Part shown: piece after piece, positions 52,569-59,616 of the stretch | Layout: every line of letters begins with the position of its first letter | Position numbering within the stretch: the first letter of the stretch is position 1 | DNA from: Edaphobacter bradus | Lineage (GTDB): Bacteria > Acidobacteriota > Terriglobia > Terriglobales > Acidobacteriaceae | Assembly (NCBI RefSeq): GCF_025685645.1 | Contig: NZ_JAGSYF010000002.1 | Span: 124,001 to 188,000 of the forward strand | Direction: 5' to 3' | Length of the DNA stretch: 64,000 nt | The notes under the pieces: model-generated | What the model was told of the DNA's origin: nothing | Database searches by the model: none | What the model saw: only the letters and a program-made list of their open reading frames with translations | Position numbers and translations under genes: made by a program

Positions 52569-53660
52569 GAACTTCCACTTCACTGGTATTAGCTTTGTCT
52601 TGGAGCAACCGAAGGTACCCGAAGGAGAAACACTCTGCGTGCTGCTCCACGATCCGGTCCAGTTTGAACCGCCGCCGCCCCTTGCGCCGCCAAGAACAAA
52701 CTGCTTCCACGGTTGATTGTTATTGTTGACGCCTTCCGGTGTCCCTGCATGGTCGCCGTTGCTTTGTCCGCAGGCGGTTTGGTGTCCCGCCTTAACGGCG
52801 AGGGCGTTGTAGTCGGAGGTAAAGCTTGTGTAGACGGCGGCACCCCATTTCCACTGGATGGATATTCCGGAGACTCCGTTGGTGCTAAAGGTGCCGGCCC
52901 ACTCTACGTTGGCTCCTTCGGGCAAACCGTAGGACGGTACGGGGACCGCGAGGCCGGAGAGGAATATCTCGTCGTCTCCCGTGACCGGAACGGTGGTCAC
53001 CCATGTGTTGGTCATCGCATTGAACGTGCTGGAACTACAGGTAGCAGAGGGAGAGAAAGTGATCTGCGCGTTGGGCGCCGAACTATTGAATGGCGTTCCG
53101 TCTCCTGTGACTGAGATTGTTGAGTTGGTGAAGCTGATGGTTGCGCCGGTCTTGGGAATACCCTTCGCGGTGAAGTTGGCGTTAAACCAGACCCAGTTAC
53201 CCGAGGCGATTGGAGTTCCGTTGAAATTCGATGTGATGGTCGATTGCGCTGAGCAGGATGGCGGGGGCGGAACTCCGCAAGTCAGATTTATCGGTGAGAC
53301 GTTGATGCTGATTGTATCGGTCGAACCCTTGTACCCGGCCGATCCTGCAGTGCCGGAGAAGCTGAAATTGCCGCTTAGCGCCGGAAAGGAGCCCGTTACG
53401 GTGCTATTGAATGTGGTGGAAGTCGCGGTGAAGGGAATTGAACCAATGATCGGAAAGCCGCTCGCGTATGGTGAGCTGTCTATTTCGAAATCGATCGTAT
53501 AGCTAGTTCCCGGAATCAGCTGTGAGGCGCTTACGGAGAGGTTGTAGGCGTTACAGGTGATGGTAGCGTTGGCCGTGTCTACAATTGCCAAGGCTGGGGT
53601 TGCACACAGTACGAGCGAGCCGAAGAATGCGGCACAAAGAGCTCGATACCTCCAAAACAT
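52566..53660 (-). CDS. Large secreted protein of unknown function
   Basis: This 364-residue protein has a signal peptide (ALCAAFFGSLVLCATPALA). The mature part is rich in Ser, Thr and Asn with beta-sandwich-like strands (ISINVSPINLTCGVPPPP, FTNSTISVTGDGTPFNSSA), suggesting an extracellular structural or adhesive protein. GGAGG lies upstream of the ATG at 53660. No catalytic motif. It stands between two hairpins and has no obvious partner. Confidence 0.75.
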   Translation of the reverse strand: MFWRYRALCAAFFGSLVLCATPALAIVDTANATITCNAYNLSVSASQLIPGTSYTIDFEIDSSPYASGFPIIGSIPFTATSTTFNSTVTGSFPALSGNFSFSGTAGSAGYKGSTDTISINVSPINLTCGVPPPPSCSAQSTITSNFNGTPIASGNWVWFNANFTAKGIPKTGATISFTNSTISVTGDGTPFNSSAPNAQITFSPSATCSSSTFNAMTNTWVTTVPVTGDDEIFLSGLAVPVPSYGLPEGANVEWAGTFSTNGVSGISIQWKWGAAVYTSFTSDYNALAVKAGHQTACGQSNGDHAGTPEGVNNNNQPWKQFVLGGARGGGGSNWTGSWSSTQSVSPSGTFGCSKTKLIPVKWKF

Positions 53661-53768
53661 AGGTATGCCTCCGTTGCGAACAAAAGACATACATCACTAT
53701 GAGTCATCGAGCGGTTAACAGAAGTACCACCTTGGGGTGATTGCACCGACCGGCAATAGCACCAAATA

Positions 53769-53803
53769 CGAAAGCCCCTCCAGTCGGAGGGGCCTTCCCT
53801 AAA
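53769..53803 (-). terminator. Terminator after the DUF2934 gene
   Basis: An 8-bp stem pairs 53774-53781 with 53786-53793, with GGCCTTCCCTAAAA on its side. Read on the minus strand it follows the gene ending at 53821. Its arms (GCCCCTCC) match those of the terminator at 52529. Confidence 0.7.
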
Positions 53804-53820
53804 ATAACTCGCTGAAAACT

Positions 53821-54105
53821 CTACGAAGCCGCCAGCAGGTCCTGTTCCGCCCGCAGCCAATCCTGCAGGTGGAACCCGTCCTGCCACCCGCGCTCCATGT
53901 AGTACCTGTGCGCAAGCATCGCGATCTGTTCATGGCTCGGCCACGGCGTAACCTTCGTCGAAACCGCTGTAACTTCAACTTCTGCAATCTTTACCGTCTT
54001 CGCCTTCGGAGCCGCCTTGGCCTTCGTCTCACCTGCCGCCTGCGCCACCGCCGTCTTCTTCACCGGAGCTTTCCTCGGCTTTTTCTCCGTCTTCTCTGCA
54101 CTCAT
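53821..54105 (-). CDS. DUF2934-family protein
   Basis: This 94-residue protein has a Lys/Ala-rich N-terminal tail (EKKPRKAPVKKTAVAQ, APKAKTVKIAE) and the C-terminal DUF2934 motif IAMLAHRYYMERGWQDGFHL followed by QDWLRAEQDLL. Such proteins are common in Acidobacteria and Proteobacteria; function is unknown, though the lysine-rich tail suggests DNA or membrane contact. GAGGAGATGTGAG precedes the ATG. It is an isolated gene with its own terminator. Confidence 0.82.
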   Translation of the reverse strand: MSAEKTEKKPRKAPVKKTAVAQAAGETKAKAAPKAKTVKIAEVEVTAVSTKVTPWPSHEQIAMLAHRYYMERGWQDGFHLQDWLRAEQDLLAAS

Positions 54106-54224
54106 CTCACATCTCCTCGCTCGGGTTTTCGCCTCCGTTCGGGGCTGTCCTTAGGATAAAAGACCGCGAGCCGAATCCGAACCCCGAACCGTAACTATTT
54201 GGTTAATGCAGCCGAGGCGATACC

Positions 54225-54545
54225 CTACCGCTCAAACACCACCGGATGCCTCACCACCCACCAGCAAGGCGAGCTCCCCGCCTGCGGAAACCCCTCCGGA
54301 AGCAAAGAAACGCTGCACTGCACCTCCACCTTCCCGTCTGGGTAGTATTCCTCCTTGCCGCCCTTCAGCGGAGCAACCACAAAGCGGCCAACCGTCATCA
54401 CCCTGGTCCCGCCTCCAGCCAGCACCCGCACCTGCCAGACCGCCCAGTCGAGCGCATAGATTCCGGCCATTCCCGCCAGAACCCACACCATTGCCCGTCC
54501 GACAATCCTTCCCAAGCTCGCCTCCTGCCACCACCGTACATGCAA
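54225..54545 (-). CDS. Small single-helix membrane protein of unknown function
   Basis: This 106-residue protein has one N-terminal membrane helix (GRAMVWVLAGMAGIYALDWAV) and a small extracytoplasmic domain with KGGKEEYYPDGKVEVQCSVS and CWWVVRHPVVFER. From memory, proteins with the EEYYxDGxxxxxCSxSL pattern recur in Acidobacteria. It is divergent from the methyltransferase at 54595. The antisense frame is a mere shadow. Function unknown. Confidence 0.6.
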   Translation of the reverse strand: MHVRWWQEASLGRIVGRAMVWVLAGMAGIYALDWAVWQVRVLAGGGTRVMTVGRFVVAPLKGGKEEYYPDGKVEVQCSVSLLPEGFPQAGSSPCWWVVRHPVVFER

Positions 54546-54594
54546 ACCCGCCGCGCGCGTAAGAATCTTCCCGGCCAGCTTGTAAACTCAACAA

Positions 54595-55236
54595 ATGGGT
54601 CTGTTCCGCAAGAAGATCAAGCAGGAGCACAAAGTCATGCTCCAGGCCGAGCGCGCCGCCGGGGCCCTCCTGCCCGAGTACCACCGCCCAACCCCCGAGT
54701 GCCCTCAACCCGAGCGCTGGCACATGTACGATTCCATGACCGCCGAGGCCGAAGTCCTCGAGTTCCTCCGCACCCTCATCACCACCCTCAAGCCCGCGCT
54801 CGTCGTCGAAACCGGCTCATTCCTCGGAGTCTCCACCCTCTGGATCGCCGAAGGCCTCAAGGCCAACGGCTTCGGCAAGATCATCTCCTGCGAGTTCGAC
54901 CCCGTCGTCTTCGCCAAGGCAAAAGAAAAGATCGCGGCTTCGGGCCTGTCTGAGTGGATCGAGCTCCGCAACGAGTCCTCTCTCGAGATGCACATCGAAG
55001 GCACCATCGACATCTTTTTCTCCGACTCCGACATGCCCATCCGCGAAGCCGAGGTCAAGCGCTTTCTCCCGCAGATCCGCCCAACCGGCCTCATTCTGAT
55101 GCACGACGCCAGCTCACACCTCAAGACCGTCCGCGACGCCGCCTTCCGTCTCGAAGCCGAGGGACTCGTCTCCGCCATCTTCCTGCCCACCCCCCGCGGA
55201 CTTGTCCTCGCCCAGCGCCGCGAAGGCCGAGCCTGA
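54595..55236 (+). CDS. Class I SAM-dependent methyltransferase
   Basis: This 213-residue enzyme resembles the small-molecule O-methyltransferase/Methyltransf_24 group. The AdoMet motif is VVETGSFLGVSTLWIAEGL, followed by KIISCEFDPVVFAKAKEKI, then DIFFSDSDMP and LILMHDASS in the post-II region. Substrate is unknown. It is not in an obvious operon; the next gene encodes a secreted BON-domain protein. Confidence 0.85.
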   Translation: MGLFRKKIKQEHKVMLQAERAAGALLPEYHRPTPECPQPERWHMYDSMTAEAEVLEFLRTLITTLKPALVVETGSFLGVSTLWIAEGLKANGFGKIISCEFDPVVFAKAKEKIAASGLSEWIELRNESSLEMHIEGTIDIFFSDSDMPIREAEVKRFLPQIRPTGLILMHDASSHLKTVRDAAFRLEAEGLVSAIFLPTPRGLVLAQRREGRA

Positions 55237-55336
55237 TCTCTATGTAAAAAAATGCTTAGCTCCGAAAACCCGCTAACGGACGGACTCATCAAAACATCCT
55301 GATCCGTTTGGTTTTCAGCACTTTTCGGGGGAAATC

Positions 55337-55996
55337 ATGCCACGTTTCACTGCCGCTCGTGGTGCCACCACCCTCGTGGCCCTCAGCCTCGCAACCCTCC
55401 CGGTCCTGGCCCAGGAGACCCAGCCCCGCCCCACCTACTCGCAGGAGGACACCCTCCGCATCGCCAAGGAAGTCCGTAAGCGTCTGTTGGGCCTTACCAA
55501 CTTTAGCGTCTTCGATTGGCTCGCCTTTGGAATCCACGGCAAAGCCGTCGTCCTCCGCGGTTACGCCTCCCGCCCCACCCTCAAGAGCGACGCTGAAAGG
55601 GCCGTCAAGGGCATCTCCGGCGTCGAGAGCGTCGAAAACAATATCGAGGTACTTCCCAACTCACCCAACGACGACCGCATCCGCGCTGCCGTCTATAACC
55701 GCATCTACACCCAGCCTGTTCTGCGCAAATACAACGCCAACCAGGGTTCCATCGGACGCGCCATCGGTCCCGGCCCCAACATAGCCGCTAGGGCTGGAGG
55801 CATCACCAACTCTCCACCCATCGGCTTCCACGCCATTCACATCATCGTGAAGAACGGCAACGTTATCCTCGCTGGTGTCGTCAACAACCAGACTGACGCC
55901 GACATCGCGTACATCCAGGCCAACGGAACGTCTGGCGTCTTCAGCGTCAACAACGATCTCGAGTTCCCCGGCGCCGTTCCAAAGACCCCCAAGTAG
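55337..55996 (+). CDS. Secreted BON-domain protein
   Basis: This 219-residue periplasmic protein has a signal peptide (VALSLATLPVLAQ). Two BON domains follow: about residues 35-105 (LTNFSVFDWLAFGIHGKAVV, GISGVESVENNIEVLPN) and about 115-210 (HAIHIIVKNGNVILAG, TSGVFSVNNDL). BON domains bind membranes and lipids and act in envelope maintenance or osmotic stress. GGGGGAAATC precedes the ATG. It stands alone between a methyltransferase gene and a convergent response regulator. Confidence 0.85.
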   Translation: MPRFTAARGATTLVALSLATLPVLAQETQPRPTYSQEDTLRIAKEVRKRLLGLTNFSVFDWLAFGIHGKAVVLRGYASRPTLKSDAERAVKGISGVESVENNIEVLPNSPNDDRIRAAVYNRIYTQPVLRKYNANQGSIGRAIGPGPNIAARAGGITNSPPIGFHAIHIIVKNGNVILAGVVNNQTDADIAYIQANGTSGVFSVNNDLEFPGAVPKTPK

Positions 55997-56050
55997 CCAT
56001 GACAATCGACCGGCACCCGAGAGTGTGCCGCTCGAACTTCACATCAAGGT

Positions 56051-56872
56051 CTACAGATTGAACAGCTCCCGCAGCCGCTTCGTCTGTGCCCGGCTCACCG
56101 GAATCTCCGTCTTCTTCGGGTCATCCATCCTGAGCTGATAGCTCGACTTGAACCACGGCACCACCTCGCGGATGTGCTGAATGTTCACCAGGTACGATCG
56201 GTGCACCCTCCAGAAATCCTCTGGCGAGAGCTGCTCCTGCAGCTCCTCAAGCGTCCGGCAGTTCGAGTGGCCCTCCACTGTCGGCGTCACCACAGTAATC
56301 GTCCCTTCCTCAATCGAAGCGAAGCAGATCTCCTTCTGCGCCACCAGCAGCAGCCGGCTCTGCGCCCGCACCACCACCTTGCCCGTTGGTCTGCCCATCT
56401 GGAACTTCGGAGCTTGAGCCTGCTCCTCCACCAGCTTCAGCAGCGCATCCAGCTTCGCTCCCGTCTCCGGGTTCATCCCGGCCGACTCCGTCGCAGCGAG
56501 CGCCGCCAGCCTTCTCTCTGCCTTCTCGATCGTCTGCATCACCCGCTTGCGATCAAACGGTTTCAACAGATAATCGACCGCGTTCACCTCGAACGCCTTC
56601 ACCGCATACTGGTTGTAAGCCGTCGCAAAGACCACCTGGGGCAGCTGCACCTTGCGGTCCAGCAGCTTTTTCAGGACCGCAAAGCCATCCAGCCCCGGCA
56701 TCTGCACGTCGAGAAAAACCACATCAGGCTTGTGAGTCCGGATCAGCTCCACCGCTTCGATCCCGTTGGTCCCCTGGGCGAGGACCTCGACCCCGCCGCC
56801 GTGTTCCAAGAGATACTGCAGCTCCTGTCGGGCAAGCGGTTCGTCGTCGATGATGAGGGCAGTCAAGGACAT
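56051..56872 (-). CDS. LytTR-family response regulator
   Basis: This 273-residue regulator has an N-terminal receiver domain with the phosphoacceptor Asp55 in VVFLDVQMPGLDG and the Lys/Pro switch VDYLLKPFDRKRV. The C-terminal LytTR DNA-binding domain has VHRSYLVNIQHIREVVPWFK followed by SSYQLRM and IPVSRAQTKRLRELF. No histidine kinase is adjacent, so it is an orphan in this window. It lies 83 bases downstream of the sigma-factor operon on the same strand and may be cotranscribed with it. Confidence 0.88.
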   Translation of the reverse strand: MSLTALIIDDEPLARQELQYLLEHGGGVEVLAQGTNGIEAVELIRTHKPDVVFLDVQMPGLDGFAVLKKLLDRKVQLPQVVFATAYNQYAVKAFEVNAVDYLLKPFDRKRVMQTIEKAERRLAALAATESAGMNPETGAKLDALLKLVEEQAQAPKFQMGRPTGKVVVRAQSRLLLVAQKEICFASIEEGTITVVTPTVEGHSNCRTLEELQEQLSPEDFWRVHRSYLVNIQHIREVVPWFKSSYQLRMDDPKKTEIPVSRAQTKRLRELFNL

Positions 56873-56892
56873 CAGAGAAGTTGCAGGTTGCA

Positions 56893-56964
56893 GATTACAG
56901 GTTGTCAGTAATCAGCAAAAGCGTTAGCAAGCAACTGACAACTAACAACCTGTCACTAGTCACT
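56893..56964. promoter_or_regulatory. Imperfect inverted repeat before the LytTR gene
   Basis: ACAGGTTGTCAGT near 56897 pairs imperfectly with ACTGACAAC...ACCTGT ending near 56955. It lies between the zinc-ribbon membrane gene and the response regulator and may be a processing or operator site. LytTR proteins bind imperfect direct repeats, so this is a weak candidate only. Confidence 0.3.
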
Positions 56965-57513
56965 ATACGCCCGCAGCCTCGCCGGAGCATGGTCCTCAGC
57001 CAGGTCGTGCCCGCACTGCACGCAGTACACATCCGTGATCTGCACGCCGCGAAAGCACCGCCCGCACACCGGAGCCAGTTGAAACTGGCACTGCGGGCAG
57101 AAGTGGTAGCTCGACGTAATTTCCGTCCGGCAGTGCGGACACGGCATCAGAATCGGCTGCCGCAGCATGAAGTACACCACCGCGCCGATCCCGCCCGGCA
57201 GCAGCAGAACGATCAGCATCCACAACCCTGCAGGCATCTTGCGGCGCTTCACATCGCGGCTCACATAGCCCACCAGCAGAACGTAGCTGGCCAGCGCCGT
57301 CCCCCACGAGTAGCCCATCAACAGCCGCATCGGCAGCATCTCATGCTTATGGTGTGGCAACACCACATGAAACAGGTACTGGACCGCCGCAAAAACTAAC
57401 ACCGCCAGAATCACCGACCACGCGGGGATCAGGCTGAGCTGGTCTTCATTACCAGCCAGCGCCTCCTCCGATCGGCTCACATCGCGCTTCCACGGCATCG
57501 TCGGCATCGTCAT
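56956..57513 (-). CDS. Zinc-ribbon membrane protein in the sigma-factor operon
   Basis: This 185-residue protein has about four membrane helices (VILAVLVFAAVQYLF, GTALASYVLLVGYVS, GLWMLIVLLLPGGIGAVVYF) and a C-terminal double zinc ribbon: CPHCRTE...FCPQC and CGRCF...YCVQCG. It starts four bases before the stop of the upstream gene (57510-57513), so the genes are translationally coupled. The zinc ribbons face the cytoplasm if the tail is inside. A role as anti-sigma or redox sensor for the co-encoded sigma factor is inference. Confidence 0.8.
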   Translation of the reverse strand: MTMPTMPWKRDVSRSEEALAGNEDQLSLIPAWSVILAVLVFAAVQYLFHVVLPHHKHEMLPMRLLMGYSWGTALASYVLLVGYVSRDVKRRKMPAGLWMLIVLLLPGGIGAVVYFMLRQPILMPCPHCRTEITSSYHFCPQCQFQLAPVCGRCFRGVQITDVYCVQCGHDLAEDHAPARLRAYSD

Positions 57514-57920
57514 CGCGTGAACTCCCTACCGGAGCGCTTCGTGCGGATACGACGAAACCATACCATCGTCATCAGCGCCACCGACACAGGCAGGAACCAC
57601 AGCAGCAACACCAGAAACTGTTCGCTCGCATCCGGCACGCCATTCGGCGCCAACTCATACTGGTCCAGCAGACTCCAAACTGCCGTACAAATGATCACCA
57701 ACAGTCCCGAGCAGACAGCCAGCGGAATCCACAGGCTCCGCGCCCGGCTGCGCTGCGCCGCCAGCGCCTGCGCACGCGCACGCACTACCCGATGCGTCCG
57801 GTTCACCAGTGACGCCCGCGCCGCCACATTCAATCTGGGAAAGGAGTCCAGCGAACCCGGCAGAACGGCTCGTGCATCCGCCTCCCGCTCGCGCAGGATC
57901 TTCTCGATGGCATCGTTCAT
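57510..57920 (-). CDS. Small membrane protein, possible anti-sigma factor
   Basis: This 136-residue protein has a charged N-terminal region (EKILREREADARAVLPGSLD), then two membrane helices (LWIPLAVCSGLLVIICTAVW and FLVLLLWFLPVSVALMTMVW). It begins within the 3' end of the sigma gene (57917-57920) and ends over the start of the zinc-ribbon gene. This position, just after an ECF sigma factor, is that of anti-sigma factors, but no ZAS motif is present, so the call is positional only. Confidence 0.65.
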   Translation of the reverse strand: MNDAIEKILREREADARAVLPGSLDSFPRLNVAARASLVNRTHRVVRARAQALAAQRSRARSLWIPLAVCSGLLVIICTAVWSLLDQYELAPNGVPDASEQFLVLLLWFLPVSVALMTMVWFRRIRTKRSGREFTR

Positions 57921-58555
57921 ACCGCCGCCTCCGAGGTTCCCCGAGTCAACCGCAGCTTCTCCACCTCAGGCTTCAGCGCGGCCAGCCCGCGATAAAGCCT
58001 CGACTTCACCGTCGACAGCGGAGCCCGGGTCACCCCTGAAATCTCCTCCAGCGACATCTCTTCATAAAACCGCAAAACCAAAACCTCGCGCGAAGGCCCA
58101 TCCAGCTTCAGCAGGACCTCGCTCACCTCGGCCGAGTCCTCCCGCGCCTGAAGCTGCTCCAGCGGCGATGGCCCCTCCATCGCCACCTCGAACGGACGAT
58201 CATCCTCGATCGAGTCGTTCATCGCATCCAGGCTGACCATCGTCCGCTTGCGTGAGAGATCGATCACCAGGTTCCGCGCAATCGTAAAAAGCCAAGTATC
58301 GAACCGTGCTTTGCCGTTGTACTGTGCCCCGCGCAGCAGCACCCGCATCCAGGTCTCCTGGAACAGGTCTTCTGCCACCTCGCGCTTGCCCGTCAGAAAC
58401 AGGAGAAACCGCAGTAGCCTGTGCTGGTACTGCTCAATCAGATGGTCCAGAAGCTCCGGGTCCTGCAGCTTCAACCCGCGAGCGATCACCATATTCTCGC
58501 TCAGCGTCAGAGCGGCGGCGTGCTTGACAGCGATCGTGGCAGATCCGCGGTTCAT
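57917..58555 (-). CDS. ECF-type RNA polymerase sigma factor
   Basis: This 212-residue sigma factor has region 2 (YQHRLLRFLLFLTGKREVAEDL, FQETWMRVLL, FDTWLFTIARNLVIDLSR) and region 4 (LDGPSREVLVLRFYEEMSLE, SGVTRAPLSTVKSRLYRGL). The frame extends much further upstream, but the extension is antisense to rlmB and has no homologous motif. The ATG at 58555 is used; a second start lies at 58492. It heads an operon with a two-helix membrane protein, a zinc-ribbon membrane protein and possibly the LytTR regulator. Confidence 0.82.
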   Translation of the reverse strand: MNRGSATIAVKHAAALTLSENMVIARGLKLQDPELLDHLIEQYQHRLLRFLLFLTGKREVAEDLFQETWMRVLLRGAQYNGKARFDTWLFTIARNLVIDLSRKRTMVSLDAMNDSIEDDRPFEVAMEGPSPLEQLQAREDSAEVSEVLLKLDGPSREVLVLRFYEEMSLEEISGVTRAPLSTVKSRLYRGLAALKPEVEKLRLTRGTSEAAV

Positions 58556-58705
58556 GAGGGTAGAGACGCCTTTCTCGCCTAAAAAGTCTCGGTCCTGATC
58601 GCGAGAACCCACCAATTCTCCCGACTTATCGCTCAGGTAGGACCCTGTACCCTCCATTCTAAAGCCCTTCCACCCGCTTCTTCCAGAAGCCATTGCACCC
58701 ACTTC

Positions 58706-58754
58706 GTTGTCATTCCGACCGGAGCGCAGCGAAGTGGAGGAATCTGCTGTTTTC
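58706..58754. repeat. GTCATTCCGACC intergenic repeat copy
   Basis: This segment (GTTGTCATTCCGACCGGAGC, GCAGCGAAGTGGAGGAATCTGCTG) is the intergenic form of the element translated as HSERSEE in glmS. Related copies lie at 61643, 63182, 63286 and 63983. Confidence 0.78.
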
Positions 58755-58789
58755 CCGTACCATCTCAAATCTTCCCGTAAACTGAAGGA

Positions 58790-59611
58790 ATGGAAGTTCT
58801 CTACGGCCTCCATCCCGTTGAGGAGGCCATCCGCTCCGGCGCCCGTCAGCTGGACCACATCTCTGTAGCACGCGAACGCAGCGGCGCCCGCGGCAACTCT
58901 GACGCCCGCCTCGAAGCCGTCATCGCCCTCGCCCGCGCAGCCAAAATCCGCATCTCCCTCGAGCCCCGCGACCAGCTCACCCGGCTCGCCAAAACCGACG
59001 CCCACCAGGGCATCCTCGCCTTCGTCCGCGAGCGCCAGTTCCTCACCGTCGAAGACCTCCTCGCTCGGCCGGCAACGCAGCCCGGCCACCCCCGCTTCTT
59101 CCTCGCCCTCGACGGCCTCGAAGACCCCCACAACCTCGGCGCGCTTCTCCGCACCGCCGACGGTACCGGCGTCGACGGCGTCCTCATCCCCGAGCGCCGC
59201 AGCGCTCCCATCACCGCCACCGTCGCCAAAACCTCCGCCGGCGCCTCCGAGCACGTCCGCATCGCCCGCGTCACCAACCTCGTCCGTGCCCTCGAGCAGA
59301 TGAAGAAGGCCCACGTCTGGGTCGTCGGACTCGACGAGCGCGGAACCCCCGACTACACCGACTACGACTTCTCCTCCGACACGGTCCTCGTCCTCGGACG
59401 CGAAGGCGCGGGTCTCCACGACTTAGTCAAAAAGACCTGCGACCACCTCCTCCGCATCCCCATGGCCGGCCAGGTCTCCTCGCTCAACGTCTCCGTCGCC
59501 GGAGCCGTCGTCATGTACGAGGCCCTGCGCCAACGCCGCGTCCCATCCGTCCAACAAAAGACCGCGCAAGCCTCAAAGCGCACCAAAGAACGCAAAGGTC
59601 TGGGGTCCTGA
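58790..59611 (+). CDS. rlmB: 23S rRNA (guanosine-2'-O)-methyltransferase RlmB-like (SpoU family)
   Basis: This 273-residue enzyme of the SPOUT superfamily has an N-terminal L30-like RNA-binding domain (LYGLHPVEEAI, DAHQGILAFV) and a C-terminal methylase with three SpoU motifs: LDGLEDPHNLGALLRTAD, LVLGREGAGLHDLVKKTCD and IPMAGQVSSLNVSVAGAVVMYE. Together these fit RlmB, which methylates G2251 in 23S rRNA. Its C-terminal tail is a short basic extension (SKRTKERKGLG). The next gene begins 5 bases after the stop, so the two are probably cotranscribed. Confidence 0.88.
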   Translation: MEVLYGLHPVEEAIRSGARQLDHISVARERSGARGNSDARLEAVIALARAAKIRISLEPRDQLTRLAKTDAHQGILAFVRERQFLTVEDLLARPATQPGHPRFFLALDGLEDPHNLGALLRTADGTGVDGVLIPERRSAPITATVAKTSAGASEHVRIARVTNLVRALEQMKKAHVWVVGLDERGTPDYTDYDFSSDTVLVLGREGAGLHDLVKKTCDHLLRIPMAGQVSSLNVSVAGAVVMYEALRQRRVPSVQQKTAQASKRTKERKGLGS

Positions 59612-59616
59612 AGTCC

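Noticed and set aside
57917..59419. A 500-codon reading of the sigma factor frame
   Set aside because: The part upstream of 58555 is antisense to rlmB and has no family motif, and the sigma regions begin only after 58555.
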